Shown here: positions 32,635 through 45,935 of the stretch, one piece after another | Numbering within the stretch: the stretch's first letter is position 1 | Layout: every line of letters begins with the position of its first letter | NCBI GenBank assembly: GCA_030770535.1 | Contig: JASVEC010000031.1 | Coordinates: forward strand, 62,001 to 126,000 | Source: Batkoa obscura | Taxonomy: Eukaryota; Entomophthoromycota; Entomophthoromycetes; Entomophthorales; Batkoaceae | Direction of reading: 5' to 3' | DNA length: 64,000 nt | Notes under the pieces: generated by a model | Database searches by the model: none | Told to the model about the DNA's origin: nothing | The model's input: only the letters and a program-made list of their open reading frames with translations | Program-made: the position numbers and the translations under genes

Positions 32635-34559
32635 ATGGATGCTTTTAATTTCAATAGTGATGATAGTGAGAATACCAACGATAGCATTGGGTATGAATTC
32701 AACGCCGAAATCAATGACAATCCAAATAGTGAGATTGAAGAAAAATCGGATTTTAATTTTGACCAACAACAAGAAGATGAGATCATTGAAGATATCTCCC
32801 TTAATGAAGATAATATCTATTCCGATTTGGACATACAACAAACTAATCAGGATATAAATTCTGATTTAGAATTACAAGAAAATTTTAATTATACACGTTC
32901 TATGAGTTCTCACAAAAGAATGCATCGATTGGATACAGTTGATTTAGGCACTGAGATTGGATACAATCAAAGTATTCGTGAACCTGAAGGATATGAATCG
33001 GAATTAGAATATAGGTTTCAAAATGAGCTTTCATTTCAAGAAGTAGATGAAGAGGAGAAGTTCGATGTAGAAGAGGTTAATAGAGTAAAAAGGATTATGT
33101 TTCGAATTGCTACAAAACAATTTGGTTTAACGTTTGATACTATTACCTTTTGGTTTATTTTTAAATGGTTAAAAGTCAATAATTTTGCAGAAATTAATGA
33201 GGAAAAGGAGACAGTTAAAACAATTCATATTATTTGTGATAAAATCAATAATCGATATCGTAAGTTATTTATTTATTTATTTTAAAGTTATCTTTTTAAC
33301 CAGGATATTAATCATTCTTTATTTAGCTGGTATTCAACATTTAGAGTATGAACATGTCAAAAAAATTATTGAAGAATTAAACACAACATTTGAATTGAAT
33401 GAATTTGGTGACCCAGTTATTCGTCCTAATATTAATTTTGATAATACACAAGAAGATAATAATAATTTTACCAATTTTGATAAAGGAAATATATTAGATA
33501 TAACTAAATACTTTAATGTAGTTAATGCTTTTGATATGCCGTTATTTTATTATTCAGAAGAATACAAAACTTTTTTACAGTAAGTAAAAACTAATTGAAG
33601 TTGGCTAAAAGAAGTGTTTATTGATGTATATTTATAAATAGGAAACCTAAAGAAAATAAATTATTTTTAAATGCAAATGAAAGGGCTAAAATTTATCAAG
33701 AAAGATATCATTTACTAAAGAAAAAAATAATGAGAAGTGGAAAATTTATTACACCATCAGCTTTTAATACTAATAAGAATGGAATTCAAGTAAATATTAT
33801 TATTATATTCATTATTTATTTATTCCTTCTATTTAGTTATTAGATATTAAATCTTTAATTGGACGATATAATCAGCATTATTGTTTATTTGGCATGTTAT
33901 TAAAAAGAGGAGAAAATGAATATTATTTAGAAGATTTAGAATCGAATGTTAAATTAGAATTTATCAATAATTATGTAAGCTATATTATTTATATTATTAT
34001 GGTTTAAAGTTTAATGGATTTAATATATTATTATTGTTATTATAGAAATTAAATAAAGGATTATTTACAACTGAATGTTTTGTTTTAATCGAAGGTGAAA
34101 TGGGAGAAGATGAAATTTTTAGGGTTAAAAATTTATTATTACCTCCTTATGAATCGAATGAATTTTCAAGTAAGTTTTATTTTTTATTTTTTATTTAATA
34201 ACCTTGAAATTTAATAAAAATCAATTAGAAATTATAATGAAGTAGACTGGATTGATATTCATTCTAATAGAATACCAACGGTAAGTTTTGTTATTATCAT
34301 TTGATATTTATTTTATATGTTTATTTTGTATTTTTAGAATACACTATCATTATTAAAAGAAGAATTTGAAAATGTATCATTTATATTTTTATCAGATATT
34401 TATCTAGACCAATCAACTACATTTGATGGATTAAATAAATTGTTTATGGAATTAGAAAATACAGAAATACCCTTAGCTATTATAATGATGGGTAGTTTTA
34501 ATTCAAGTAGAATTTTATATAATGATTTAGATACTACTCAATATAAAGGTAATTTAATA

Positions 34560-34602
<43 letters not shown>

Positions 34603-35500
34603 GTATATTAATTTATCCTTTATTATAGAAAATTTCACTAAATTAGGCAATTTAATATCTAAATTTGAAAAAATATCTCGATGGACAAAATTTGTATTTA
34701 TTCCAGGACCTAATGATCCAGTTTATTTATATACATTACCAATACCTGCTTTAGATTCATACTTTTATGGTGGTTTAAAAAATAAAGTCAACCAATTTCT
34801 ATTTACTTCCAATCCAACTAGGTAAATTTATTTATTACTATTATTATTATTATTTGCAATATAGTTTATAATATAATATCTGATATATATATTTTTAATA
34901 TTTTTTAGAATAACGATCCTTGATAAAGAATTAATATTTATGCGACAAAATTTAATGCATAAAGTATTAAGAAATTTAGCAATTCCATTACCTGAGAAAT
35001 TTACTAATAGTCCTGAATTGATACAAGAAATGGTAACTGATAATAATAATAATAATAATAATAATAATATATCTAATATATCTTTTAAATTTAGTTATAT
35101 AAAACTATTTTAGCTAATAAACATCTAAGCCCATTACCAATCAATATACAACCAATATTAGTTGCATTTGATTCTGCTTTAAGGTTATATAATAATCCAG
35201 ATTTAGTAAGAAATCATTCATTTTATTTATTAGTTTTTATATTAATATTAATTTTTATTTTGTAGTTAGTAATAGCAGATGAGACTTCGTCATATAATAC
35301 AATTTATAAAGATGTAATTTGTATTAATCCAGGTTCATTTTCATCTATTTTCAATACTAGTTCATTTCAATATCATTTATATAAACCAATATTGAATCTT
35401 TCGGAAACTAAGTAAGTTGTCATTTATTTTTAAAGGGAATCTATTTTAATGTTGATTTTAATTTAGAACTATAACTGTAACTTCAGAAACAAAAATATAA
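32635..35500 (+). CDS. DPB2: DNA polymerase epsilon subunit B (Dpb2/POLE2)
   Basis: Non-catalytic second subunit of the leading-strand polymerase, linking it to GINS/CMG at origins. Exon 1 (32635-33259) encodes an acidic, Asn/Asp/Glu-rich N-terminus of about 130 residues, then the small helical domain (RVKRIMFRIATKQFGLTFDT). About nine short introns follow. Later pieces are the OB-fold part (RYNQHYCLFGMLLKRGENEY) and the inactive phosphoesterase part (SFIFLSDIYLDQSTTFDGLN, FVFIPGPNDPVYLYTLPIPA, LFTSNPTRITILDKELIFMR). The end reads CINPGSFSS, then FQYHLYKPILNLSETK. A family-typical end is reached at 35500. AAT microsatellites lie within introns near 34555 and 35040. Divergent from POL1 across the MITE cluster. 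Confidence 0.92.
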
Positions 35501-35648
35501 ATATATAATTTAATAAAAAAGATAATTCATTTATTATTATTATTATTTTATACTCAATAAAAAAATCATAATTCTAGAAAAAAAATCTATCACCTACTAT
35601 TTTCTATATAAATAAACCTTTTATCCATCTACCCCATTACTAATCAAA

Positions 35649-37733
35649 TTAAACCATTGCTTTAATTTCAGTAGTCGTATTATTATTATCACTAGTATTA
35701 TTATTTTCTAAAGTATTATTTCTACCTTCTTTTCTATTTTTTTTAATTCTATAATGAATGTCACAAATCATTTTATCTTCATTACTATTTTCTTCTTTCC
35801 CTTCATTACTTTCTTTACATTTTAAAATACAACACTTTTTACAAGCTTGATGAATACATTTTGAACTAGCTACATTAGGACAATTGGGACATATTAATTT
35901 ATCAGGAATTCTTTTTGTTTGAACTAAAAAAATCAAGGTTGTCAAAATTAGGCCGATGAACACTATATAGAAAATAGATCAAAAACCTTACCATTATTAT
36001 TATTATTATTATCATTCTCTAGTTTCCTCTTTCCATCTTTTTCTTTTATTAATTTTTCCCTTTTTTCTATTTCTTTTTCTTCTTTAGTTTTCTTTTGATT
36101 ATGCACGTTTTCTGGTCTTATATAAGGTTGACATATCCAATGGGGCAATTGTTTGATTCCTTTTTCATCTACTGTTACTGTATATTCAAAATTAACTTTA
36201 CTGGCATCTTCCTATTAAATTCAAATAATTTAATTAAAATTCAAATATTTGAAATTGAGTGTAGCTTACCTTTAGTTTCTCATTTAATTTATCACAGACA
36301 ATTTCAAAATCTTTTAATTCACTAGCCGTGGCTAGTTGATCTCTTAATTCAGTATACATGGATAAGCTAAATAATCAATCAATAATTAATATCTCATCCT
36401 TCTTATATTAAATTAACTTTTTGTATCTTCACTTACCAAGATTTATAAAGTTTAAAAAGATGTGCACGAATATAAGCCGTTTTATTTAATTTTGGATACT
36501 CTTTACATAATTTGATATATTCTTCAGCAATTTCATAAATTGGTATTTCTTTGTTAGAAAATAAGGCTGGATTGTAAAGTAGGGCTTCTATATTAGGAGA
36601 AGAATAGAAGTTAATATATAGATTAAAATTTTAAAAAAATATTGGATAATAAATGAAGCAACTTACCTGCTGACATAACTCCATCTACTCCAGTAGCTTT
36701 CATACATTTTTCAATATCTTCAAAATACAATATATTCCCATTGGCAAATACGGGGATATTAACGGAATTTCTGTAAAATTATTTTGATTCATTAATCTAT
36801 TTTATAGTATCCATTTCCTAATATTAATTACTTAACAATTCTAATCTGTTCCCAATCGGCTAATCCTGTATTATGGCCTTTTTGTTCACGTAATCTACCA
36901 TGCACGGTCAATAACTAGATATCAAAAAAATTAATCCTTTATTATTATAATTATTGAAATTAAGACTTACTTGACAGCCTGCTTTTTCTAACATCTTAGC
37001 ATATCGCACTGTTTTTTCAACTTCTGGAAAAATTCGAATTTTACAAGTTACAGGAATATTTAAATTATCGTGTAAATTTTTAACTATAAAAATAAATTTA
37101 AAAATCAATATTCCAATATTGTACCATATTATACAAAATTATTAAATCATTTAAAAATTTGTCTCACTTACCCATTTTCTCGATCAACTCCCATTCCTCC
37201 ATTAAATACGAGCCATAATGACCTCTTCTAGCAATATGCTGAGGACAACCTAAATTGATATCAACGGCATCACATTTATCTTCAATTAATTTAGCTGCTT
37301 TTAATAAGTGGTCTGGATCATTAGCACAAAACTAAAAACATCAAAGCTTCATTAGTAAAAATTCTCCAGTTCGACATCATCTACTATTTTCTAAATAGCT
37401 TAATTTTCTTTCTTTTTAACTTACTTGTACCACTAATGGTCGATCTAATTGTCCTTCAATAGCATCAAACATATCTTTACGATATTTATCCGAAACTTCA
37501 TCACCAAACATACGTGCATGATACATGGGTGTATAGCATAGCTCTGCTCCATATTTTCGACATAATAATCGCCATACTAACTCACTTTGATCGACCATGG
37601 GGGCAACAATGTATTTGCTAGAATTCAACGTTTGTTTCCAAAAATTAAAAGAAGTAAGTTTGCGGGACATATCGACAGAATGAGAAGTAGAAGTAGATAC
37701 AAATTGTTGTTCAAGTTTTTGCTCGGTTGACAT
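35649..37733 (-). CDS. DUS1: tRNA-dihydrouridine(16/17) synthase, Dus1 type
   Basis: Flavin enzyme that reduces uridine to dihydrouridine in the tRNA D-loop using NADPH. About nine exons. Exon 1 (37425-37733) reads [20 protein letters not shown], then [12 protein letters not shown]. Next come [20 protein letters not shown] with the catalytic Cys, [33 protein letters not shown], and [26 protein letters not shown] follows, completing the TIM barrel. After the helical domain an Asp/Asn/Lys-rich linker leads to a Cys cluster ([20 protein letters not shown], then CC), the usual C-terminal feature of Dus1. The tail is Asn/Thr-rich and ends at 35649. Length is normal for the fungal family. Confidence 0.93.
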
Positions 37734-38482
37734 TTAGTAAAAAGAATTACTAAGAAAGTTAAAAGAAGTAGAATATTGGTTGGAATTTGGGAATTTTTTT
37801 GTGGTGCTTGATTTGTTTTTAATTGGTAAATTTTTAAATTAAATTGAGCAAGATACCCTCAACCCCACTAGTAGCTAATCATTCTTCGATTTTAGCAACT
37901 AGCTGTCTGAAACTCAATTCATCTCAATTACAACAATTATAAAAATCAAGCGCAGTATTAAGCATTCTTAGCATTAAGTTGGTCCAAAATGGCAAAATCT
38001 TTAAGCTTAAAATTTAATTAGAATAAAACTTGTTCTTGAAGCTTTTACGATTCTTTTACGGCACATCTAGCTATTGATTTAAGATAGGTACTATCTATAA
38101 AATCATTTAAAAGTTTTAAACTAGCTTATTTTGAAACAAAAAACAAAAACTAATTGTAAAAATCATCGCTAATTAGGCCATAACGCAACTGTAACAGTTA
38201 TATTCAAAATTTATACCAATCACAAAAAAAAATTAAATGAGCGGGACTATTGGCGGGTTATGGTAGTTTTTAAATAACTAAATTGAAAGCATAGCAGTAA
38301 TAAACAGGATGATCTGATAGCATGATATTAGTTAACGATTTATTATGGAATAAATAATAAATAGAACCATTTTTGATGAGGGAGTATAAAAGTATATATA
38401 TAAGTATTTAGTTATACTTTTTGAACTTTGTTTTATCTATTTTTCAACTTTTGCTATTTTTTGATAGTTTTCAATCCTGATA
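37734..38482. other. Divergent promoter strip between DUS1 and the GTPase gene
   Basis: CCAAT (as ATTGG) near 37773 on the DUS1 side. On the other side lie a TATA-like run (AGTATATATATAAGTA) near 38390 and an isolated TTGGCGGG near 38248 (an E2F-like word). No gene or MITE seen. Confidence 0.5.
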
Positions 38483-39465
38483 ATGACAATGGTAACCCGA
38501 ATGAATAGCAAACAAATTAATATCCTCATCCTTGGTAGTCCTAATAGTGGAAAGACGACTTTAATTAATCAATTATTACTTGTTAAAGAGAAAAATAAAG
38601 AAGTAAGGATAACAACAATGAGATTATTATACTAACATGTTAATCTATTAAATAGGATATAGATCTACTTTCCAGAGATAGTTTATTTAATGAAATTAAA
38701 AAAAAAGTATGTTATTTTGATCATGAATTTGTAATGAATCTAATGGATACCAAAGGTAAGTTATTAAAGTTTCATTCTTTTATATTATATATAATAAACT
38801 AATAAATTAAAACTAAGTTAATTAATACTTTTTCTTTTAGGTTCCGAAGAATATTACTTTAATAGAAAAGATTTGTATTCTGAAACAGATATTATAATAC
38901 TCACTTTTTCTTATGATTGTTTATCTACCTATGATGATTTATTTGATTATGTAAGTTTTATTTTAGATATTATTAGAATTCAGTTACTATGTTAATTAAA
39001 TTAATTTATTAATAAGTTGTTATTAGTGGATGAAAGAAATTGAAGAAAGCACATTAAATTATGGCAAAAGGATACCAGTATTAATAGTTGGTACAATGAG
39101 AGACAAGAAAAAAATCAAATTTCACTATAAAGATTTATTTATTCAAAAAGTGAGTTTAATTGTATTATTGTTATTATTCATATTAATTCAATTTCTTATT
39201 CAATTAGCATAACTTAAAAGTCCAAGATACTGCTTATAATTGCTTTTTAGAATGTAGTCAATATCAACCTCATTCTTTTGATTTAATATTAGAAAAAATA
39301 TTAGACACTTTCATTGCTTTTTATTATCTGAAAGACAAATCTTATTTTAACAATAATATTAATTTTATAGAAGATAGTAAGAGGCAAGTAGCTAATAAAG
39401 AACAACCGATAAAAGCTAAAAAGAAAAATAGTGTGACTACGTTTTTTAAAAAATTAATGAAATAA
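38483..39465 (+). CDS. Atypical Rho-like small GTPase
   Basis: Five exons joined in frame give a Ras-superfamily G domain closest to Rho by layout. G1 is ILGSPNSGKTTLI. The G3 segment MDTKGSEEYYFNRKDLYSET is followed by DIIILTFSYDCLSTYDDLFD, matching Rho's DTAGQEDY...ETDVFLICFS. The G4 segment is PVLIVGTMRDKK, where Rho has VGNKxD, and G5 is FLECSQYQP. So the glycine of Ras position 12 is Pro, Gln61 is Ser, and the NKxD base-binding motif is degenerate. The C-terminus is basic (AKKKNSVTTFFKKLMK) without a CaaX prenylation box. A GTP-locked or weakly hydrolysing regulator, like metazoan Rnd/RhoH proteins, is an inference. ATG at 38483; two more Met codons follow within 20 residues. Confidence 0.78.
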
Positions 39466-39800
39466 AATCTTCCACTTTTCACTTAATTTAATCGAATGTG
39501 CCCTAGAAAATGAAAGTAATACAAGGTGCACTTTATTCTTGAGTCTCTTAAAATGTGGAATTTATTTATTTTATCTTGGTTACTTATTATCGATAATATT
39601 ATCTTTCAAGCATTCGATTTTGTTATTATAAATAAAGTTCTCCATTATTTATATCATTCAAAATCAAGATATAAAAGCAATCATTCATTTTTTAATATTT
39701 CAAATTTATTCAAAAACAGTAAAAATATAGAATAGGAGATAATAATACAACTAAAACATTAGTTAAAAAAGAGAAATAAAAAAGTATTTCTAAATCGACA
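39466..39800. other. Short strip between convergent genes
   Basis: 3' flanks only. An open frame at 39526-39735 has no ATG start and no recognisable product. Confidence 0.5.
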
Positions 39801-41952
39801 TTAAACTAAAAAGGTGGTATCCACATTATGAGCGAAATCCCAAATTAATAGATTTTGTTCTTGAGAACACGAAATTAATTTAGTATCCGAAAATTGTAGT
39901 TTAAAGATTCTAGATTGATGGCCATGTTGTAAATCTAACATTAATTTCCCTGTATTAATATCCCAAACTTTAATAGTATGATCATAACTACCGGATATTA
40001 ATCGATTCCCTTGAAATTGTAAACTACGTACTAAGTCATTATGGCCAATTAATGTTTTAATACATTTTCCGGTTTTAATATCCCAAATTTTAATTGTTTT
40101 ATCACTGGAACCGGACACAATTATATCTTCATTCATTTGTAAACAAGCAATACCACGTAAATGACCAATAAATGCTTTAATACATTGACCACTATTTAAA
40201 TCCCATAATAAGATACTACGATCACCGGATGCAGATACTATTTTATCACCATAAATATCAATGGCATTAACAGCTACTCTATGACCATTTAAGCTACGAA
40301 TTAACTTCCCAGTTTTTATATCCCAAATTTTTATAGTTCGATCTTTACTACATGAAACTATAACTTTCTCATTAAATTTTAAATTCAATACAGAATCTGT
40401 ATGCTCAGTTAAACGATGTAATATAGTGGCTTTATTAAGATCCCAAATAATTATTGAACCATCCGAAGAACCGGAAATTAATATATTATCTTTAAATTGT
40501 AAACATAATACAGAACCTGTATGACCATAATAAATTCTCAAACATTTTCCAGTCTTTATATCCCATAATTTAATAGTATCATCTCTTGAACCCGATAAAA
40601 TTTTAAAATTATCAAATTGTAAACAATAAATACCTTCTTGATGAGCTAATATATATTTTAATGTATAATTTCCAAGTTTCCAATTATTTTCTAGTAATTT
40701 TCGTTGTTGATATAAATATTTCCAATTAATTTCGTATTTTTTATAACCTGTTTTTGGGTTATAGTGTTTAATCTCATGTTTTTTGATATTAAATTTGTAA
40801 TCAAAATAATCCAAATGGTTATATTCATTTAACCCTGGTATAATTGTATTATTGATATTATTTATTATTGGACTATTCATCATTGGGCTTGGGGATTCAC
40901 TAAATAATCCAGGTGTATTTAGCAATTCATTATTATTCATCATCAACATATTATTATTAATTGTTGTATTATCATTAATATTATTAATTGTTACAATATC
41001 GATCGTATTATTATTACTATTATTATTTATACTGTTATTATTAGTCATTATTCTTGGACTTAATGGTAAACCAAGGTTATTGTTATTCCCAACCCTTGGA
41101 CTCAATGGTATATTTAAACTAGGAGATAATGGATTTGTTTGTGGTACTACTCTTAAACCTAGCATTGGAGAAGTAGAGGTATTATAAGGTAAACGAAATT
41201 GAGAAGTCATTGGTGAAGATGGGGTTGATATCGAATTAAAGGGTAATAAATTACTATTATTATCATTATTGTTACTGTTGATATCAATTTGATTAAAATT
41301 AGTAATAAATTTATTAATTTCTATATAATAGGGAATAATATTAATAAACTATAAGCATTATAATAATATAAAATAATTTACCCTCATCTGAAGTTTCAAT
41401 TAGTTGATTATCATCATCACTTAAACTGTTACTAATTTCCTTTTCTCCTTCTTTCCCATTATTGCCATTATTTTGATTTAAAAAAGTTAATATTAGATTA
41501 TAATAATAATTTTCTTTTTCAAACATTTTTTTCCAAATACTTTGATCTTGAATTATCTTATTCCAATGTTTACTAACTAAACTACAATTCATTAAAGTTT
41601 GAAAATCCGTATAGCTTAAGATGTTTGTGGCTATTTCAATCGGTAATTCGGTTAAGAAATCTTTATGTAATAATGGAGCAAGACGATTGATGACAGTGCT
41701 CATAGTTGAAGTGGATAAACTTAAGAGAATGTTCATGGCTAACTCTAAAGAATGAAAGTAAAGGCGTTAGTAAATGTTTTAAGAGGAGGATAATCGAATG
41801 CTACCTGCTTTTTGTTGATCATTCCAATTATTAATAAATGAAGGTAATTCTAATTTTTTTAATTCGGAATATCCTTCATCTGTGATTTTACCATTAGAAG
41901 AAAGTATTGAAGGATCTTCTTTGAATTCATTGTTATTATTATTGAGACCCAT
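39801..41952 (-). CDS. F-box/WD40-repeat protein, SCF substrate receptor
   Basis: Expected to bind Skp1 through its F-box and present substrates for ubiquitination by SCF. Exon 1 begins MGLNNNNNEFKEDPSILSSN at 41952. Exon 2 holds the F-box (FLTELPIEIATNILSYTDFQ, then SKHWNKIIQDQSIWKKMFEK). After a Ser/Asn-rich linker with many SPxxxSP-like Pro motifs the last exon has a WENNWKLG-type helix and seven WD40 blades, each with a strand such as ILSGSRDDTIKLWDIKTGKC. The layout is that of the beta-TrCP/Met30/Pof family; I cannot assign the exact orthologue. Its linker is rich in AAT-coded Asn, a mark of this genome. A CCAAT box lies about 280 bp upstream. Confidence 0.9.
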
Positions 41953-43741
41953 AACTGAAGTATGAAATTATTGATTCACTATTATTTCCTTAAATCCAAA
42001 AATATAAAAACGCAAGTTGCTAATATAAAAAAAACTACAAAAATTAATATATAAGAAAAATTATAAACTCTCAAAACATAAATTTTTAATCTATTTTATA
42101 CTCTTTTTTTTCTCCTCCACTTTTTTAGTGAATCTTAAGCATTTTGATTTCTAACTGTTAACAATTTTAAGTTCAAACCAAAAGCTCCTTTTATTTTTAT
42201 CCAATTATTTTCTATATATACAACCTCCCATTGGTTAAAATGAATTCACCACCCCTCCCTTAAGCTTCAACTTGAAATTGAAAATAGTTGTTCTTCAAGG
42301 CTGATCATTTTAAATCTTTTTTTGTTAATTGATTGAATTTATATAAATTAAGATATTAATTTAATTTAAATAAAAAAAGGGATGAATGAAACATTATTTA
42401 TAATTATTATTTGGTTGAATATTTGGGATTTATAAGTAAGCAGAATATGATTTTTAGGGTTGTTTGTAGGGTTCGGAAGTAAAGTGACTTTTTTACATGT
42501 TCTAGATAAATCAATCTATTAACTATTGTGGAGTGAATCTATTAATTAAAAGCAGTGTGTAGTAAACTATTTATTTTATTAATATAATTTTATAAGTGAC
42601 CAACTTTTTAATTATTTCTCTCTCGCTTCTATTTAATCTATTTTTAATATTCCAAACTAAACCTTGAAGTTGAAAATAAATTTACTTTCCAGATTAAGTT
42701 AACTTTGAATATTTCATTTAATTACATTAAATATTACTAATCTATTAATGAAATTTATAACAATTTTCAATGTTTGATTTTATATTATATAAATTAAAGT
42801 AAGTGAACCTAATATTTTATTCTCTTGATCTATTAATATCATTAACTGATTTGTGAGGTCATTAAAATAAACATTAACTCATAATTTTTTAATAATCCGA
42901 TATTATATTAATATTAATAAAATATTAAAAATTCAAGTTCGGCTAAATTGTTTGTAAATGCCAATAGATAATCTATTATTTATTTTATATAGTAATGATA
43001 AAGAAATGAAGGTGAGAATCTGGAGATTATGTCATTGTTGTTTTATAGAGGATATTAATAATTGCATTCTTGATATATAGTAATTCAATATAGAGTAATG
43101 ATATATAATAAATTTGTTTCAATTACAATTTACATTCTTAAAATTACTGTAATTTCAAAATCACATAAAACTATCCATTTCATCAACTCCTTATATTATC
43201 GATATCTACCAACCCCTATTTCAATTGAAAAATAAAAAAATATTTACTTTTTAATAACGTCATTGAAAATGGAACACATGAATATAAAGAATAAATAACT
43301 CTCAAAGTATAAAATGAAGTCATATATCGGCTAAATTCGAGTATTATAAGTGATGATATTAACGTTAGGCTGGATTTCTAATAGGCTGAATATGGTCCAT
43401 TTCAAATATCATCAAACTAAAGGTTGCATTAATTTCTAATAAATTTTAAGGTGCATTTGGCCACAGGTAAAATAGAGGGAATTTAAAATAATTATCAGTA
43501 TCATGAGGCTTCGGTTTTTTGTTACTTTGTCGGATAATAACTCGGCATTTAGAAATAAATTGATAGCATAAATATCAATTGATATTAAATCAAGTGACGC
43601 TTTTCTATTAAAGATAATAACCTATACGAAGCATTTGATATTACAAATAGTTTCAAAATGAAATTTCTTACAGTTAAGTCTATCAAAATAACTTATTAAG
43701 TTCTCTTTATACAATTATATTACCACCCATCTCTTAACAAG
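41953..43741. other. Non-genic strip of about 1.8 kb
   Basis: Very AT-rich; contains the F-box gene promoter on the left. No MITE, gene or RNA recognised. Confidence 0.5.
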
Positions 43742-44567
43742 ATGAAGTTATATATTATTTGCTTTCTTATTGGTTCTATCAGCAATACTGTAGGATGTGT
43801 TGAAAAAATTGGTGAAAACCATTATGTTTAAGCTCAAACTCCAATTAATGTCCTCTTTTGTTTAATTCTTTAAGCTTCAACTAAACCCGTAGCCGTATAT
43901 TAGTATAAATTAATGTGATATGTAACTATCACCCAATAGAAATTAACCGTCATGACAGATGGTAACTGTGATAAATAGCAAATATACCCAAACTTCCAAT
44001 AGTTCAAAAGCAAAGCTGGGTGAGCATCATATCCCTTCAATTCCTATAATAGATCCTTCTTCCATCTATATCACCTGCTTCTTATAAATCAACCAAAACC
44101 ATTCCTGATTACGAACCTAGAGGAGCTGCTCCAAGTAACAACATAGATTTGATGACAGAAGTATTGGAGTATGCGCAGAGCTAATGGTTTGCGTGCGTAT
44201 GTAGAGAAAACCCATGTAAAGTTGATTGGCAACTAATAGAGGCAGCTTATAAGCAAATGTCCCATACAAGAACCAAAATTTCCTATTTCCTTGACCTTAA
44301 AAAGACAGTTAGCTATCCATCTAAAGATTAATAAGAAAAGGTTGTTTAGAATCAAAGAACTGTTTCTTGGATTGTGAATTCTTCGAGAAAATCATCTAGA
44401 CATTACCGCACTATTATTGGAGATTGTCAGTGCCCTGATTTAAGGGAAAAGGATTTTTATTGGACCTAAACTTTCGGTAGCAGTAATGACTGCTCTGAGG
44501 TACTGTTCCAAATTGTAAATATTATCCAACTTAGAACCCAAACGAAATTTGGAATCATATTAAATAA
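43742..44567 (+). pseudogene. Relic of the unknown secreted-protein gene, copy B (no MITE)
   Basis: Sister of 13674-14681. It keeps an ATG and a signal-peptide-like start (MKLYIICFLIGSISNTVGC). After breaks in the frame come TQTSNSSKAKLGEHHIP, SYKSTKTIPDYEP, PSNNIDLMTEVLEYAQS, FLDLKKTVSYPSKD and a C-terminus NPNEIWNHIK before the stop at 44567. The two copies together suggest a secreted protein of about 290-300 residues ending in a Trp-rich WDPNEIWNHIK-like tail. No domain recognised. This copy holds the unoccupied insertion site of MITE copy 5. Confidence 0.6.
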
Positions 44568-44905
44568 ACACATTTCTCTATTGTTAATTCTGATAGTATA
44601 TGACCTTTCGTTTTATCATTTTTTATTTTAAAAAAATTACTATCAACAAAATATCATTTTGTTTATATAGTATCATTTATGAAGCAAACATTTTCAAGTA
44701 ATATTTATTTTACATTCAGGCTATATTCATTTGAGATATATATAGCTGCAGACAAACCAAACTATATTTATATTACATAATACTCAAGTACAAAATAATG
44801 TTCCTATGTCAAAGCTTTAAAACAAAATTTACAAATTAAAGATAATTTACAACTGTATAAACCATAATAATAGATTCGGGACCCCGAACAGCCATGAAAT
44901 TATAT

Positions 44906-45002
44906 GGGGCTGTATCTTTGTGTTTAAGAATTTTATCAACAATCTTTCCACTCAAATAACCTGTTAAAAGATCGAAAAAGTAATGAAAAAAAAAACACTC
45001 CC
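44906..45002 (+). mobile_element. MITE copy 15 (forward)
   Basis: 97 bp, GGGGCTGTATCTTTGTG to ACACTCCC, flanked by ATAT. Confidence 0.88.
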
Positions 45003-45231
45003 ATATCCTATATCTCGTTTAAAAAAATTCGCACATTTCCTCATAAATATAGTTATAATTGATTTTGTTTAGTTTAATCAAAAAGATACATTCAGATTTA
45101 TTGCAGACTTCCTAGTACTAAATCATGTAAAAGGAATAATACAAAAGTATTAACTTTGACTTCTTATCTTATCTTAAATTGATAAGTGTATATATGTATA
45201 TTTGATGTTCAATTGTAAAGCAATTTATCAT

Positions 45232-45339
45232 TTACTCCTTGTTTTTGCTTTTCAATGAAATTAATGGCTCTAAAGTAATTACGCTGTCATGTGTGTCAAT
45301 TTCTAAAGAATCAAATAGGTTACGAATATCTTGAAGCAT
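45232..45339 (-). other. Short coding-like fragment, 35 codons
   Basis: Minus-strand frame MLQDIRNLFDSLEIDTHDSV, then ITLEPLISLKSK, ending in a stop. Its mixed codons and charged helix are unlike the surrounding AT-rich noise. It could be a scrap of an old exon; no upstream partner exon was found. Confidence 0.25.
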
Positions 45340-45578
45340 TACATACTAGCTGTTTTACGGCTAGCAAAGAAATAATTAGTATATTTGAACTAATTTGTTC
45401 ATAGAGTCAGATAACTACCAGTAGGTCCTTACTGATTAGAAATGTACTTGGTGTTTTTGTCTTGTTAAAAAGCACATTATCAGTTGGTATCAAGAATAAA
45501 ACAATTATACCATAATAATAAATATAACTCGAATTTAACACACGAAAGCAGGAAACTACTTTTCCATATTTACTAAAC

Positions 45579-45677
45579 GGGAGTGTTTTTTTTAACTTCA
45601 TTATTTTTTCCATTTTTTAAGCGCTATTTAAGCGGAAAAATTGTTAATAAAATTCTTAAACACAAAAATACATCCCC
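45579..45677 (-). mobile_element. MITE copy 16 (reverse)
   Basis: 99 bp, GGGAGTGTTTTTTTTAAC to ACATCCCC, flanked by the non-palindromic repeat AAAC (45575-45578 and 45678-45681), which proves a direct 4-bp target duplication. Confidence 0.92.
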
Positions 45678-45838
45678 AAACCTAGATCTTAGTTTTTTTT
45701 CTAACCCTTTTATATTATATCTTACTCAGATATTGGATAATGTTAATCAAATAATATTTTCAAACTCATATCATACTTTAAATGATTCACTATTAGAATC
45801 ACTATACCCTCATCTTTTTTTCAATACAAGCTCTATAT

Positions 45839-45935
45839 GGGGATGTGTTTTTATATTTAAGAATTTTACTAACAATTTTTCCACTCAAATAGCGCTTAAA
45901 GATGGAAAAAGCAGCAAAGTCAAAAAAATGTCCCC
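45839..45935 (+). mobile_element. MITE copy 17 (forward)
   Basis: 97 bp, GGGGATGTGTTTTTATA to ATGTCCCC, flanked by ATAT. Confidence 0.9.

Noticed and set aside
38240-38255. TTGGCGGG as an E2F site for the small GTPase
   Set aside because: It is a single word without a second copy or the usual flanking bases; chance cannot be excluded.
39526-39735. 69-codon hydrophobic frame downstream of the GTPase gene
   Set aside because: No ATG; it is in the 3' flank of two convergent genes and has AT-biased composition.
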